Counted from the stretch's first letter, positions 36,246 to 46,001 are shown. The stretch is DNA of 64,000 nucleotides from JAHRAW01 sp965262585 (GCA_965262585.1 OZ253546.1:1798001-1862000); one strand, 5' to 3'. Notes: a model not told the origin generated them from the letters alone. Numbers and translations are program-made.

Positions 36246-37607
36246 GTGAATATCAAACCAAACGCTTTATTTACCGGCGATAATCTTTATGTTCTCAATG
36301 GAATGAACAGCGAATGCATTGATTTGATATACCTTGATCCGCCGTTTAACAGCAAGCGCATGTATAAAGCACCGGTCGGGAGCAAGGCGGCGGGTGCGGA
36401 GTTTAAGGATATGTGGACTTGGCAGGATGTCGATGTCGAAACGCTGGAACGCATGGTAATAGACTATCCCGGACTTGTGGATTACATCCAAACCATCGGC
36501 GCAGTCCACAGCAAAGCGATGATGTCGTATATCACCTATATGGCGCAACGGCTGATTCAATGTCACCGGGTGCTGAAAATCACTGGTAGTATTTATCTGC
36601 ACTGTGATCCGACTGCCAGTCACTTCTTGAAACTGATACTGGACTGTATTTTTGGCAGACAGAATTTTAGAAATGAAATTGTCTGGCACTATGGACGCTG
36701 GACGGCCAAAGCCAACAGACTGCAAAGACAACACGATTGCATTTTGTTTTATGCGAAGAGCAAACAAACGGTGTTTAATCAAATCTATACCAACCATACC
36801 GAACAATCGTTAAAGGAATATCGGTTTTTGGAAAAGCCCGATGGCAATATTCAGAAAATAAAGGGGTTGCACGATTACCAACAGTTGCATCGTATGAACG
36901 GTAGGGTTTTTAGAACTTTACGGCGCAAGGACACCAAAGGCACAGATAAAGACAGAAGTTATCTGGATCAAGTCGAGGGCGTCAGGCAAAGCGATGTTTT
37001 TGTCGGGATACCGTATCTGTCGGGCAGTTCGAGAGAGCGTACCGGTTATCCGACACAAAAACCATTGGCGTTATTGGAAATCATAATCAAGGGTAGTAGC
37101 AACGAAGGCGAAGTCGTTTTAGATCCATTCTGCGGATGCGCAACCGCAATGGTCTCGGCACAACAACACCGCCGTAAATGGATTGGCATTGATATTTCAG
37201 GGTCAGCGGCGGATGTTTTGATGGAGCGGCTGTCCGATGATGCCGGGGTGCTTAAAGATTTCGCGCCCAAAGAAAGGCTGGATTTTATTCATCGAACCGA
37301 CATACCGGCGCGCACCGATATAATCACCATCAACCTAAAAAATGCCGCCGAAAAGGACGAGATACGAGATCGGTTGTACGGTGGACAGGGCGGTGATTGC
37401 GCCGGTTGCCATCGACATTTTCAGAAACAGGATTTTCACATTGATCACATTATTCCAAAAAACAAAGGCGGCGGAGACTACGCCGGCAACCTTCAACTGC
37501 TGTGTGGGAACTGCAACAGCGTAAAAGGTGATCGCCCAATGGAATATTTGCGAGCCAGAATTCATGCGCGGCGGGAAAAACTCCAGAAGGTTAGTTTTGG
37601 TTATTAA
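36246..37607 (+). CDS. Beta-class DNA methyltransferase with C-terminal HNH domain
   Basis: This 453-residue protein starts at GTG after an agggag site. Motif IV D-P-P-F (31-34) comes early. The SAM-binding motif I (D-P-F-C-G, 293-297) comes late, after Y-P-T-Q-K-P (268-273), the order of beta-class N6-adenine or N4-cytosine methylases. Residues about 380-440 form an HNH-type zinc domain: CxxC (385/388), H-I-D-H (398-401) and CxxC (420/423) with N-x-x-K-G-D-R. This suggests one protein that both modifies and cuts, or a domain that binds DNA for the methylase. No restriction enzyme gene lies beside it. The gene interrupts the usual aspS-yebC neighbourhood and looks more AT-rich than aspS, consistent with transfer. 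Which base it methylates cannot be told. Confidence 0.8.
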   Translation: MNIKPNALFTGDNLYVLNGMNSECIDLIYLDPPFNSKRMYKAPVGSKAAGAEFKDMWTWQDVDVETLERMVIDYPGLVDYIQTIGAVHSKAMMSYITYMAQRLIQCHRVLKITGSIYLHCDPTASHFLKLILDCIFGRQNFRNEIVWHYGRWTAKANRLQRQHDCILFYAKSKQTVFNQIYTNHTEQSLKEYRFLEKPDGNIQKIKGLHDYQQLHRMNGRVFRTLRRKDTKGTDKDRSYLDQVEGVRQSDVFVGIPYLSGSSRERTGYPTQKPLALLEIIIKGSSNEGEVVLDPFCGCATAMVSAQQHRRKWIGIDISGSAADVLMERLSDDAGVLKDFAPKERLDFIHRTDIPARTDIITINLKNAAEKDEIRDRLYGGQGGDCAGCHRHFQKQDFHIDHIIPKNKGGGDYAGNLQLLCGNCNSVKGDRPMEYLRARIHARREKLQKVSFGY

Positions 37608-37620
37608 TTTTGGTTACTAA
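37595..37620 (+). repeat. 13-bp tandem duplication spanning the methyltransferase stop codon
   Basis: ttttggttattaa (37595-37607) is followed directly by ttttggttactaa (37608-37620), with one mismatch. The first copy contains the TAA stop of the HNH methyltransferase. Confidence 0.7.
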
Positions 37621-37632
37621 TGCGATGCACAG

Positions 37633-37730
37633 ATGGCCGGCCCTAGCCAATGGGCGGATATGACGCGGATATGACGCTCGATACCATCGAGCGCACGGTT
37701 AAGCGCGACCCGGGCGGTAGCGACTATGCC
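37633..37730 (+). pseudogene. Decayed 5' fragment of yebC, fused to the second methyltransferase
   Basis: Bases from 37633 (atggccggcc, then tgggcg) match the first codons of the intact yebC at 38638. Bases 37669-37726 match yebC 38817-38874, covering the segment M-T-x-D-T-I-E-R-x-V-K-R-x-x-G-G, with roughly 50 of 58 bases identical by eye. The internal yebC part between them is deleted, and the phase changes between the two pieces. The second piece is in frame with the methyltransferase and supplies its N-terminal codons. This is a scar of an insertion event that duplicated the yebC start. Confidence 0.75.
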
Positions 37731-38651
37731 GTGTCCCGCGCCAAACCGGTTTTTCGCCCTCAAATAATCACTGGCGATGTGCTGAAAGTTTTGAAAAAAC
37801 AGCCCGTCGACCTAAAATTTGATGTGGTGATAGCCGACCCGCCCTACAACATCGGCAAAGATTTTGGCAACAACAATGACAATATGCCCATCGGCGAGTA
37901 TGTCACATGGTGTAACGAATGGATTGCCGAATGTTTTCGCTTGCTTGCCGATAACGGATTGGTATATGTCTATGGCTTCCACGAGGTTCTGGCGCGAATC
38001 GCGGTTGAATATCCCATCGATGAGCAACGCTGGCTGGCGTGGCATTACACGAATAAAGCCGTGCCATCGTCAAAGTTCTGGCAGCGTTCCCACGAGGCGG
38101 TCTTGTGCCTGTGGAAGCCCGGCACAAAACGCCCGAATCTGGAAATCGACCAACTCCGTCTGCCCTATACCGAGCACTTCTTGAAGTGTATCGGCAAGGA
38201 ACGAAAAGGGACAAAAGGTCGATACGCCCGCAGCGGAAAGAAAACGATATACAACGACAACGGCGGAGCGTTGCCGCGCGATGTGATCGAGGTTCCCGCC
38301 CTCGCCGGCGGTGCGGGGCGAGCGGAACGGTGGTTTGCCTGTCGTGATTGCGGCGGTGCAGTCAAGCCGCCGGGGGAATTAGCCGAACACGGCGGACACG
38401 ATATTCTCAAACACCCCACCCAAAAGCCAATGGAATTAACCAAGCGATTGATTCAATCGCGCATCAACGGCAGTGGCCGCACGCTGATACCTTTTGCCGG
38501 GTCCGGGTCGGAGTGCGTGGTCGCGCAATCCCTCGGCGTGCAGTATCTCGGCATAGAAATTAACCCCGAATTTGCCAAGTTCGGGCGCAGTTGGTTGAAA
38601 CAATCTATCGCCCAACCCCTCACCTTCGGAAGAACAGATGGCCGGCCATAG
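37650..38651 (+). CDS. Beta-class DNA methyltransferase (DPPY type)
   Basis: This 333-residue protein carries D-P-P-Y-N (63-67) early and P-F-A-G-S-G (281-286) late, preceded by H-P-T-Q-K-P (255-260). That order is typical of beta-class N6-adenine or N4-cytosine methylases. A CxxC pair (231/234) suggests a small metal site in the variable region. The first 25 residues derive from a yebC fragment, so the native start was lost or the family begins near residue 33. ATG 37671 is an alternative to 37650. The 3' end runs 14 bp into yebC, and the last residues (T-D-G-R-P) are encoded by the yebC start region in another phase. Together with the HNH methyltransferase it forms a two-gene modification island. 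Confidence 0.8.
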   Translation: MGGYDADMTLDTIERTVKRDPGGSDYAVSRAKPVFRPQIITGDVLKVLKKQPVDLKFDVVIADPPYNIGKDFGNNNDNMPIGEYVTWCNEWIAECFRLLADNGLVYVYGFHEVLARIAVEYPIDEQRWLAWHYTNKAVPSSKFWQRSHEAVLCLWKPGTKRPNLEIDQLRLPYTEHFLKCIGKERKGTKGRYARSGKKTIYNDNGGALPRDVIEVPALAGGAGRAERWFACRDCGGAVKPPGELAEHGGHDILKHPTQKPMELTKRLIQSRINGSGRTLIPFAGSGSECVVAQSLGVQYLGIEINPEFAKFGRSWLKQSIAQPLTFGRTDGRP

Positions 38652-39366
38652 TAAATGGGCGAATATTAAATTTCGTAAAGCCGCTCAGGATGCGAAGCGC
38701 GGCAAGGTTTTTACCAAGTTGATCAAGGAGATTACCGTGGCCGCGCGGATTGGTGGCGGCGATGCGGATGCCAATGCGCGGTTGCGTTCGGCGGTCGATA
38801 AGGCACTGGCGGCGAATATGACTCGCGATACCATCGAGCGCGCGGTCAAGCGCGGCTCGGGGGGTACCGACGGCGCGGCGTTCGAGGAGATTCGCTACGA
38901 GGGCTACGGCCCGAATGGCATGGCGGTGCTGGTCGAATGCGCCACCGACAACCGCAACCGCGCAGTCAGCGAAGTTCGCCACGCTTTTACCAAGCACGGC
39001 GGAAACCTCGGCACCGACGGCTCGGTCGCCTACTTGTTCGAGAAAATTGGTTGCATGATATTTTCCGAAGGCGCCGACGAGGAGCGTATCATGGAGGTTG
39101 CGCTGGCCGCCGGGGCCGAGGACATCGACAGCGAAGACGGCATCATCGAAGTGGTTGCTTCGCCCCGGGATTACTTGCAGGTAGAACGGGCTTTCAAGGA
39201 AGTTGATCTGGTGCCGGAGGTATCCGAATTGATTCAGCGTCCGAACACCCACACCGAATTGAGCGGCGAACAAGCCGAGCAAGCCGCCCGACTGGTGGAT
39301 GCGCTCGAGCAGTTGGACGATGTTCAGAACGTGTTCACCAACGCAATTTTTGTCGAGGTCGGATGA
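38638..39366 (+). CDS. yebC: YebC/TACO1-family regulator
   Basis: This 242-residue protein begins M-A-G-H-S-K-W-A-N-I-K, the family hallmark, with F-T-K-L-I-K-E-I following. Family members act as DNA-binding transcriptional regulators or as ribosome-associated factors that ease translation of proline stretches; sequence alone does not decide which. The gene directly precedes ruvC, as in most gammaproteobacteria. Its start overlaps the end of the upstream methyltransferase by 14 bp, a consequence of the insertion there, so its expression may now depend on that unit. The protein appears full length and intact. Confidence 0.92.
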   Translation: MAGHSKWANIKFRKAAQDAKRGKVFTKLIKEITVAARIGGGDADANARLRSAVDKALAANMTRDTIERAVKRGSGGTDGAAFEEIRYEGYGPNGMAVLVECATDNRNRAVSEVRHAFTKHGGNLGTDGSVAYLFEKIGCMIFSEGADEERIMEVALAAGAEDIDSEDGIIEVVASPRDYLQVERAFKEVDLVPEVSELIQRPNTHTELSGEQAEQAARLVDALEQLDDVQNVFTNAIFVEVG

Positions 39367-39379
39367 TGGGAACTTCGTC

Positions 39380-39877
39380 ATGAGAGTGCTGGGGATCGAT
39401 CCCGGTTCCCGGCGCACCGGCCTCGGCGTGGTGGAGGCGGTGCGCGATGGCTTGCGTCCGGTGGCTTGGAAATGCGTGCGCATGGATGATGGGGATGTGA
39501 GCGTACGCCTGGGTGAAATTTATCGCGGTGTTCAGCAAATGATCGAGCGGCATCGCCCCGAGTCGGTGGCGGTGGAGCAGGTGTTTTTCGCCAAAAACGC
39601 CCGCTCGGCGTTGGTGTTGGGACAAGCCAGCGGCAGCGCGGTGTGTTCGGCGGTGGTAGCCGGTCTTGAGGTGACGGAATACAGTGCCTTGCAAATTAAA
39701 CGCGCCGTGGTGGGCGTGGGCAGCGCCAAAAAAGAGCAGGTGCAACACATGGTGCGAGTGCTGCTCGGCCTGCGCGCACCGCCGGGGGCCGATGAAGCGG
39801 ATGCGCTGGCTTGCGCAATCTGTCATATTCATACCATGCAAGTCGAAGAAAAATTGAACCGGGCTTCTCAACAATGA
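39380..39877 (+). CDS. ruvC: Crossover junction endodeoxyribonuclease RuvC
   Basis: This 165-residue Holliday-junction resolvase cuts the junction formed in recombinational repair, working with RuvAB. The start at 39380 is chosen because it gives M-R-V-L-G-I-D-P-G-S and places the four catalytic acidic residues at D7, E66, D138 and D141, the E. coli numbering. A longer frame from 39299 overlaps yebC and is not needed. The gene follows yebC by 13 bp, and its stop overlaps the ruvA start (ATGA). Confidence 0.95.
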   Translation: MRVLGIDPGSRRTGLGVVEAVRDGLRPVAWKCVRMDDGDVSVRLGEIYRGVQQMIERHRPESVAVEQVFFAKNARSALVLGQASGSAVCSAVVAGLEVTEYSALQIKRAVVGVGSAKKEQVQHMVRVLLGLRAPPGADEADALACAICHIHTMQVEEKLNRASQQ

Positions 39878-40470
39878 TTGGTTATCTCAGTGGCCGGTTG
39901 ATGCAGAAGCAGCCCCCGTTTTTGCTGTTGGATGTGGGCGGAGTCGGCTATGAATTGGAAGCGCCGATGACTACTTTCTACGACTTGCCCGAAGACGACC
40001 AGCCGGTTTCGTTGTTCGTGCATCTGGTGGTGCGCGAGGACGCGCAGTTGCTGTTCGGGTTTTCCGACCAGCCGCAGCGGGAGTTGTTTCGCAGGCTATT
40101 GCGCATCAACGGAGTCGGGCCGCGGGTGGCGCTGGCAATTCTCTCGACCTTGAGCACAAGCCAGTTCATCACATGCATTCACCAAGAGGATGTATCAGCC
40201 CTTATCCGCGTGCCGGGCATCGGCAAAAAAACCGCCCAGCGCATGATCCTCGACCTGCGCGACCGCATCGACTCACTCGGCGTAGTGGATGACACAGCCA
40301 CCGGCAATGCCAGTTCGGTGCAGGACGCCATCGGCGCATTGCTTGCCCTCGGTTACAAGACCGCCGACGCCAACCGCGCCCTGCGCGCCGTGGAAACCGA
40401 AGGTCTGCGGCGCGAGGATTTAATCCGCAAGGCGTTGCAATACTTGAGCAAGTCCCCAAGCAATCCCTGA
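39874..40470 (+). CDS. ruvA: Holliday junction branch migration protein RuvA
   Basis: This 198-residue protein binds four-way junctions as a tetramer and loads RuvB. The start M-I-G-Y-L-S-G is typical, with an ATGA overlap with ruvC. Domain I (OB fold, about 1-65), two helix-hairpin-helix motifs (I-N-G-V-G-P-R-V-A and V-P-G-I-G-K-K-T-A, about 75-130) and the RuvB-contacting domain III (about 150-198, A-L-L-A-L-G-Y) are present in order. Confidence 0.95.
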   Translation: MIGYLSGRLMQKQPPFLLLDVGGVGYELEAPMTTFYDLPEDDQPVSLFVHLVVREDAQLLFGFSDQPQRELFRRLLRINGVGPRVALAILSTLSTSQFITCIHQEDVSALIRVPGIGKKTAQRMILDLRDRIDSLGVVDDTATGNASSVQDAIGALLALGYKTADANRALRAVETEGLRREDLIRKALQYLSKSPSNP

Positions 40471-40476
40471 CCGCGC

Positions 40477-41524
<1,048 letters not shown>

Positions 41525-41532
<8 letters not shown>

Positions 41533-41947
41533 GGACGGCATTTTTTCCATTGCGCTGCAGATTAATTACGAAGATACCGATGCCGGCGGCGTTGTATACT
41601 ACGGCAATTACCTGGGGTATATGGAGCGGGCGCGAAACGCCTGTTTGCGGCGCATCGGCTTCCCGCCCACCCAACTCGAGCGGCGGCATTCGGTGTTGTT
41701 CGTGGTGACCGAGGCGCGGCTCAAATATCTGGCGGCGGCGCGGCTGGATGACGAGATCGAAGTAACGCTGGAGATTTTGCGCATGCGCCACGCCTCGCTG
41801 GTGTTCCGCCAGCAAGTCCGGCGGGAGTGCCGGTTGCTGGTGGACGGGGAGATCAAACTGGCGCTGGTGAATAGTGATACATTTACTCCGTGCCGGATGC
41901 CGACGGAGTTGGCCGCCGCCCTCAGCCGCTGGTCGTGCGCCGATTAA
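41525..41947 (+). CDS. ybgC: Tol-Pal-associated acyl-CoA thioesterase
   Basis: This 140-residue hotdog-fold protein has the 4-hydroxybenzoyl-CoA-thioesterase-like signature Y-E-D-T-D-A-G-G-V-V-Y-Y-G-N-Y (about 15-29), in which the Asp is catalytic. In E. coli YbgC hydrolyses acyl-CoA or acyl-ACP and is the first gene of the tol-pal operon, as here. The stop region carries a 15-bp-period duplication of cgccgattaatga (41938-41950, 41953-41965), after which 57 bp separate it from tolQ. Confidence 0.92.
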
Positions 41948-42022
41948 TGATACGCCGATTAATGAAGTGAAAGCCGCCGCAACTTGCCATAACCACCTAC
42001 TTGAATTTACCGACAACATCCA

Positions 42023-42751
42023 ATGTCCATTGAATTAACCACTGAACAAAATGGCCTGTCGGTTATCAGCCTGATTGCCAACGCCGGTTTTTTGGTGCAA
42101 CTGGTGATGCTGATCCTGCTGATTGCCTCGGTGGTCTCCTGGTTTATGATCGACCGCAAGCGCACCAGTTACAAACGCCTGACTAAAATCGCCGCCCGCT
42201 TCGAAGATGAGTTCTGGTCCGGCGGTGAAATGCACCGCATCTACAGCGACTGGAGCGGCAGCGGCAATGATGGCGGCGGCGGCAATGGCGAACCCGAAGG
42301 CATCGTCAAAATATTCATCGCCGGTTACGAAGAATACAATCGCCTGCACCGCAAACCCAACGTCAGCCGCGCCGATATGGTGGACGGTGTGCACCGCTCG
42401 ATGCGCGTGGCGCTGAGCCGAGAGGTCGACAACTTGGAAACCCATTTGTCCTTCCTCGCCACGGTCGGATCCACCAGCCCCTATGTCGGATTATTCGGCA
42501 CCGTGTGGGGCATTATGAATTCATTCCGCTCCATCGGCGTGCTGCAGCAGGTCACCATCGCCACCGTGGCGCCGGGCATTTCCGAGGCATTGATTGCCAC
42601 CGCCATGGGCTTGTTCGCCGCCATCCCGGCGGTCATCGCCTACAATAGTTTTGCCCACACCGCCGAACGTCTCACCAACCGCTACGAAGTGTTCATGGAA
42701 GAGTTTCTGAGCATCATCAACCGCCAAGATCCGGTCAAAACAATCCAATGA
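42023..42751 (+). CDS. tolQ: Tol-Pal system proton-channel subunit TolQ
   Basis: This 242-residue inner-membrane protein of the MotA/TolQ/ExbB family has one N-terminal membrane segment (about 17-38, L-V-Q-L-V-M-L-I-L-L) and two more near 145-165 and 180-205 (G-L-F-G-T-V-W-G-I-M and A-L-I-A-T-A-M-G-L). With TolR it forms the proton-driven motor that energises TolA. The cytoplasmic loop contains a Gly- and Asn-rich stretch (about 75-90) unusual for the family. Its end overlaps the tolR start (ATGA). Confidence 0.93.
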   Translation: MSIELTTEQNGLSVISLIANAGFLVQLVMLILLIASVVSWFMIDRKRTSYKRLTKIAARFEDEFWSGGEMHRIYSDWSGSGNDGGGGNGEPEGIVKIFIAGYEEYNRLHRKPNVSRADMVDGVHRSMRVALSREVDNLETHLSFLATVGSTSPYVGLFGTVWGIMNSFRSIGVLQQVTIATVAPGISEALIATAMGLFAAIPAVIAYNSFAHTAERLTNRYEVFMEEFLSIINRQDPVKTIQ

Positions 42752-43173
42752 GTCGCAGCAGATACGGCAGAAAAAAACGTCTCATGGGGGAGATTAACGT
42801 AGTTCCGTACATCGACGTGATGCTGGTGCTTTTGATTATTTTTATGGTGACCGCACCGCTGCTTAGTCAAGGTGTGAAAGTGGATCTGCCCCGCGCCGAC
42901 GCCGAGCCCATAAAGAATGAACAACGCGAGCCGTTTGTGGTTACGGTCGATGCCGGTGGCAACTACTACCTGAACGACGACCGGGAAAAAATTGCCTCGG
43001 CGGCGGAAATAAAACGCAGCGCGGCGGCGGTGTTGCGAAGCAATCCCGAAGCGCCCTTTCTGGTGCGCGGCGATGCGTCGGCGGCCTACGCCCATGTGGT
43101 GCGGGCGATGGTGTTGTTGCAGGCCGCCGGGGTTAAGTCGGTGGGGCTGGTGACGGAATCGCCGGGGTCGTGA
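42748..43173 (+). CDS. tolR: Tol-Pal system protein TolR
   Basis: This 141-residue ExbD/TolR-family protein has one membrane helix (about 17-40) carrying the conserved Asp of the proton path in V-P-Y-I-D-V-M-L-V-L-L. The C-terminal periplasmic domain (about 45-141) ends with V-K-S-V-G-L-V-T. It overlaps tolQ by 4 bp, and its TGA overlaps the preferred tolA ATG by 1 bp. Confidence 0.93.
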   Translation: MSRSRYGRKKRLMGEINVVPYIDVMLVLLIIFMVTAPLLSQGVKVDLPRADAEPIKNEQREPFVVTVDAGGNYYLNDDREKIASAAEIKRSAAAVLRSNPEAPFLVRGDASAAYAHVVRAMVLLQAAGVKSVGLVTESPGS

Positions 43174-44069
43174 TGTGGAAAAGGTTGAGGCCTTTCGGCC
43201 TTCTCGCAAAAGCGGTGCTGTTCACCATCGTAATCCATGGAGTGTTGCTGGCGTTTTTGTTTTACAATTTCAACTGGACCGACCCCGTCAAACGCGGCGC
43301 GCTCCAACCGATTCAAGCGGTGGCGGTGCCCGACCCGGCTATTGAAGCGGAACAGGTAGCCCGAAATCTCGAAGAACTGAATCGCAAACGCGAGGAAGAA
43401 GAACGCAAACAAAAGGAACTGCAGCGCGAGGAAAAAGAGAAACAGGAAAAACTCGAAACCGAGAAAAAGCGCAAAGCCGACGAAGCAAAGAAAAAGCAAG
43501 TCGCCGAAAAGAAACGCAAAACCGACGAAGCGAAGAAAAAACTCGAAGTCGACAATAAACGCAAAGCCGATGAAGCGAAGAAAAAGCAAGTCGCCGAAAA
43601 GAAGCGCAAAGCCGACGAAGCAAAGAAAGAACAAGATGCCGAGAAAAAGCGCAAGACTGAAGAACTGAAGAAAAAACAAGATGCCGAGAAAAAGCGCAAA
43701 GAAAAAGAAGCCAAACAGCAGCGCGCCGAAGAGTTGCGCCAGCAAATCGAAAAGGAACAGCGGGTGCAAACCCAAAATGACGCCGCCGATGCGTTGAGCG
43801 AATTGGTCGACCGCATTGCCGTTGCGGTGGAGAATAATTGGCGGCGGCCGCCCGCCAGTCAATCTGGTTTGACGGTGACCATTCGAGTTAAAGTAGCCCG
43901 TGACGGGCGGGTGATCTCGGCGAGGGTGACCCGCAGTAGCAACGACCCATTCTTCGACCAATCCGCGGAACGCGCGGTGCACAAGGCTTCGCCATTGCCA
44001 TTTCCAACCGACCCCAAATACTATGAATTTATCAACGAATTTGACTTCAAGTTCAGCCCCGACAAATAG
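43173..44069 (+). CDS. tolA: Cell-envelope spanning protein TolA
   Basis: The protein has about 298 residues. A single N-terminal membrane helix (about 10-32) contains the S/T/V-H-G-type face that meets TolQR (V-I-H-G-V-L-L). Next is a long Lys/Glu/Ala-rich helical domain II (about 65-210) with repeats such as K-K-R-K-A-D-E-A-K-K. The C-terminal domain III (about 215-298) has the TonB-like core N-N-W-R-R-P, where TolB and Pal contacts form. ATG 43173 is preferred; GTG 43170 would add one residue. It overlaps the proposed tolB start by 47 bp. Confidence 0.9.
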   Translation: MWKRLRPFGLLAKAVLFTIVIHGVLLAFLFYNFNWTDPVKRGALQPIQAVAVPDPAIEAEQVARNLEELNRKREEEERKQKELQREEKEKQEKLETEKKRKADEAKKKQVAEKKRKTDEAKKKLEVDNKRKADEAKKKQVAEKKRKADEAKKEQDAEKKRKTEELKKKQDAEKKRKEKEAKQQRAEELRQQIEKEQRVQTQNDAADALSELVDRIAVAVENNWRRPPASQSGLTVTIRVKVARDGRVISARVTRSSNDPFFDQSAERAVHKASPLPFPTDPKYYEFINEFDFKFSPDK

Positions 44070-45402
44070 TAGCGGCGAACCCAATCGCGCTTTCACGGCG
44101 GCGGCGGTGTTACTGTGTCTGCTGATGCTGCTGGGGTTTTCCGCCCCGACTTCGGCGGTGCTGACTATCGAGGTTACTAAAAGCGTGGAAGCGGCAATTC
44201 CCATTGCCATCGTGCCTTTCGGGCGTTTCGGTTTGGACGACATCGCCGCCGCCGCCGACCTGCCAGCCAACATCATCGAGGCTGACCTTGGGCGAAGTGG
44301 CAAGTTTGAGGCGTTACCGCGCGATAATTTTCTCGCCCGTCCCAATGATTTGCGTTCGGTGCGATATAAAAATTGGCGTCTGCACAAGGTCGAGGCGTTG
44401 GTGGTCGGGCGTGTGGTGAACGCCGGTGCCGGCAGTTACGAGGTACGCTTCCAGTTGCTCGATGTGTTTCGGGAAAAACAACTTGCCGGGCAGAAATTCG
44501 TAGTGCCCGCCAAAAGCCTGCGCAAGGTCGCCCACCAGATTAGCGACATCATCTACGAGACGCTGACCGGCAAACCCGGCGCCTTTGACACCCGTATCGC
44601 CTACGTTACCGTGGAAGAGGCATCGCCGGGCAAGCAATTCCTGCTGCAGGTTGCCGATGCCGACGGCCACCAACCCAAAACCATCCTCGAATCATCGCAA
44701 CCCATCCTCTCTCCGGCGTGGTCGCCGGACGGCGGCAAACTCGCCTATGTTTCGTTTGAGAAAAATCGTTCGATGATTTATGTCCAAGATCTCTGGAGTG
44801 GCCACCGTGAGCGGGTGGCCGAGTATGCCGGTATCAACGGTGCACCGGCGTGGTCGCCGGACGGCGGGCGGCTGGCGATGACGCTTTCCAAGGAGGGCAA
44901 CCCCGAGATTTACATCTACGACTTGGCAAGCGACGACTTGCGCCGACTGACCCGCCACACCGCCATCGACACCGAACCGGCGTGGTCGCCGGACGGCAGG
45001 GCCATTATCTTCACCTCGTCCCGCTCCGGGACGCCGCAAATTTACCGCATCGCCGCCACCGGGGGGGATGCCCGGCGGATTACCTTCAACGGCAAATACA
45101 ACGCCGGTGCCAGTTATTCCAAAGACGGAAAATCCATCGTATTGATCACCAATCAAGGCAATGGCTTCCGAGTTGGGATATACTCGCCCCAAGATCGAAC
45201 CGTGACTGAATTGACCCGAACCAGCCAGGATGAATCGCCCACTTTTGCCGCCAACGATGAAATGATTATGTACGCCACCCGCTCCGGCGGGCGCAACGTG
45301 CTGGCCGCGGTTTCCCCGGACGGTCGGGTACACCAGATCATCAGTTTGCAAAACGGCATCGTCCGCGAGCCGGCGTGGTCACCGTTTAACCGAAAACAGT
45401 AG
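44023..45402 (+). CDS. tolB: Tol-Pal system beta-propeller protein TolB
   Basis: This periplasmic protein links TolA and Pal. The frame allows 459 residues. ATG 44023 is the only ATG before the signal peptide, whose hydrophobic core (L-L-C-L-L-M-L-L-G-F) lies around residues 31-41 and is followed by a likely A-S-A/T-S-A-type site. A shorter start (TTG 44041) cannot be excluded. The N-terminal domain (about 50-185) precedes a six-bladed propeller with repeated W-S-P-D-G motifs (S-P-A-W-S-P-D-G, A-P-A-W-S-P-D-G, E-P-A-W-S-P-D-G). It overlaps tolA and sits 11 bp before pal. Confidence 0.9.
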   Translation: MNLSTNLTSSSAPTNSSGEPNRAFTAAAVLLCLLMLLGFSAPTSAVLTIEVTKSVEAAIPIAIVPFGRFGLDDIAAAADLPANIIEADLGRSGKFEALPRDNFLARPNDLRSVRYKNWRLHKVEALVVGRVVNAGAGSYEVRFQLLDVFREKQLAGQKFVVPAKSLRKVAHQISDIIYETLTGKPGAFDTRIAYVTVEEASPGKQFLLQVADADGHQPKTILESSQPILSPAWSPDGGKLAYVSFEKNRSMIYVQDLWSGHRERVAEYAGINGAPAWSPDGGRLAMTLSKEGNPEIYIYDLASDDLRRLTRHTAIDTEPAWSPDGRAIIFTSSRSGTPQIYRIAATGGDARRITFNGKYNAGASYSKDGKSIVLITNQGNGFRVGIYSPQDRTVTELTRTSQDESPTFAANDEMIMYATRSGGRNVLAAVSPDGRVHQIISLQNGIVREPAWSPFNRKQ

Positions 45403-45413
45403 AGGATATTGCT

Positions 45414-45950
45414 ATGCGTAAATTGCCATATTATTTCATCGTATTTTTCGCCAGTGTAATGCTCGCCGGTTGCATCGGCGGGGGCACTACGGGGTACGAC
45501 CCAATCGTGGTGGAACCGGAAGTGGTCGAAGGAGTCGCCGGAGACGTCAGCACCACCGGCCTCGGCGGCGATGAAGCCACCGGCGCGGTGGAACTCGAGC
45601 AGGGTAACGACGGCGATCTGCTTGCCCAGCGGGTGATCTATTTTGAATACGACAGCAGCCAAATGAACGCCGAAGGAGAAGCCGTGGTGCAGGCCCACGC
45701 CAGATACCTGAATAGCGTCTCCAACGTCCAGGTCATCCTCGAAGGACACACCGACGAACGCGGAACCCGAGAATACAACCTCGCCCTTGCCGAAGACCGC
45801 GCCAAGTCCGTTGCCAATATAATGCAGGCATTGGGGGTAGACGCGAGCCGCATCCAGACGGTTTCCTACGGCGAAGAACGCCCGGTTACGCTCGGCCATG
45901 ACGACAGCGCTTGGAGCCTCAATCGCCGGGTTGAAATTTTGTACCAATAA
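45414..45950 (+). CDS. pal: Peptidoglycan-associated lipoprotein Pal
   Basis: This 178-residue outer-membrane lipoprotein has a short signal peptide ending in lipobox L-A-G-C (Cys19). The OmpA-like peptidoglycan-binding domain (about 70-178) has Y-F-E-Y-D-S-S, the conserved G-H-T-D-E-R-G-T-x-E-Y-N and R-A-x-x-V. The linker (about 20-65) is longer and more acidic than in E. coli Pal. An agagga ribosome binding site overlaps the tolB stop. Confidence 0.95.
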   Translation: MRKLPYYFIVFFASVMLAGCIGGGTTGYDPIVVEPEVVEGVAGDVSTTGLGGDEATGAVELEQGNDGDLLAQRVIYFEYDSSQMNAEGEAVVQAHARYLNSVSNVQVILEGHTDERGTREYNLALAEDRAKSVANIMQALGVDASRIQTVSYGEERPVTLGHDDSAWSLNRRVEILYQ

Positions 45951-46001
45951 GCGGCACTTGAGACAACGACAATGAACCTAACCCCGGAGACAACCGGAAC
46001 C

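Noticed and set aside
39299..39379. Longer N-terminus for RuvC
   Set aside because: The extension lies inside yebC, and the family start and catalytic numbering (D7) fit ATG 39380.
43313..43816. Minus-strand Ser/Phe-rich frame opposite tolA
   Set aside because: It is the antisense shadow of the Lys/Glu/Ala-rich TolA domain II.
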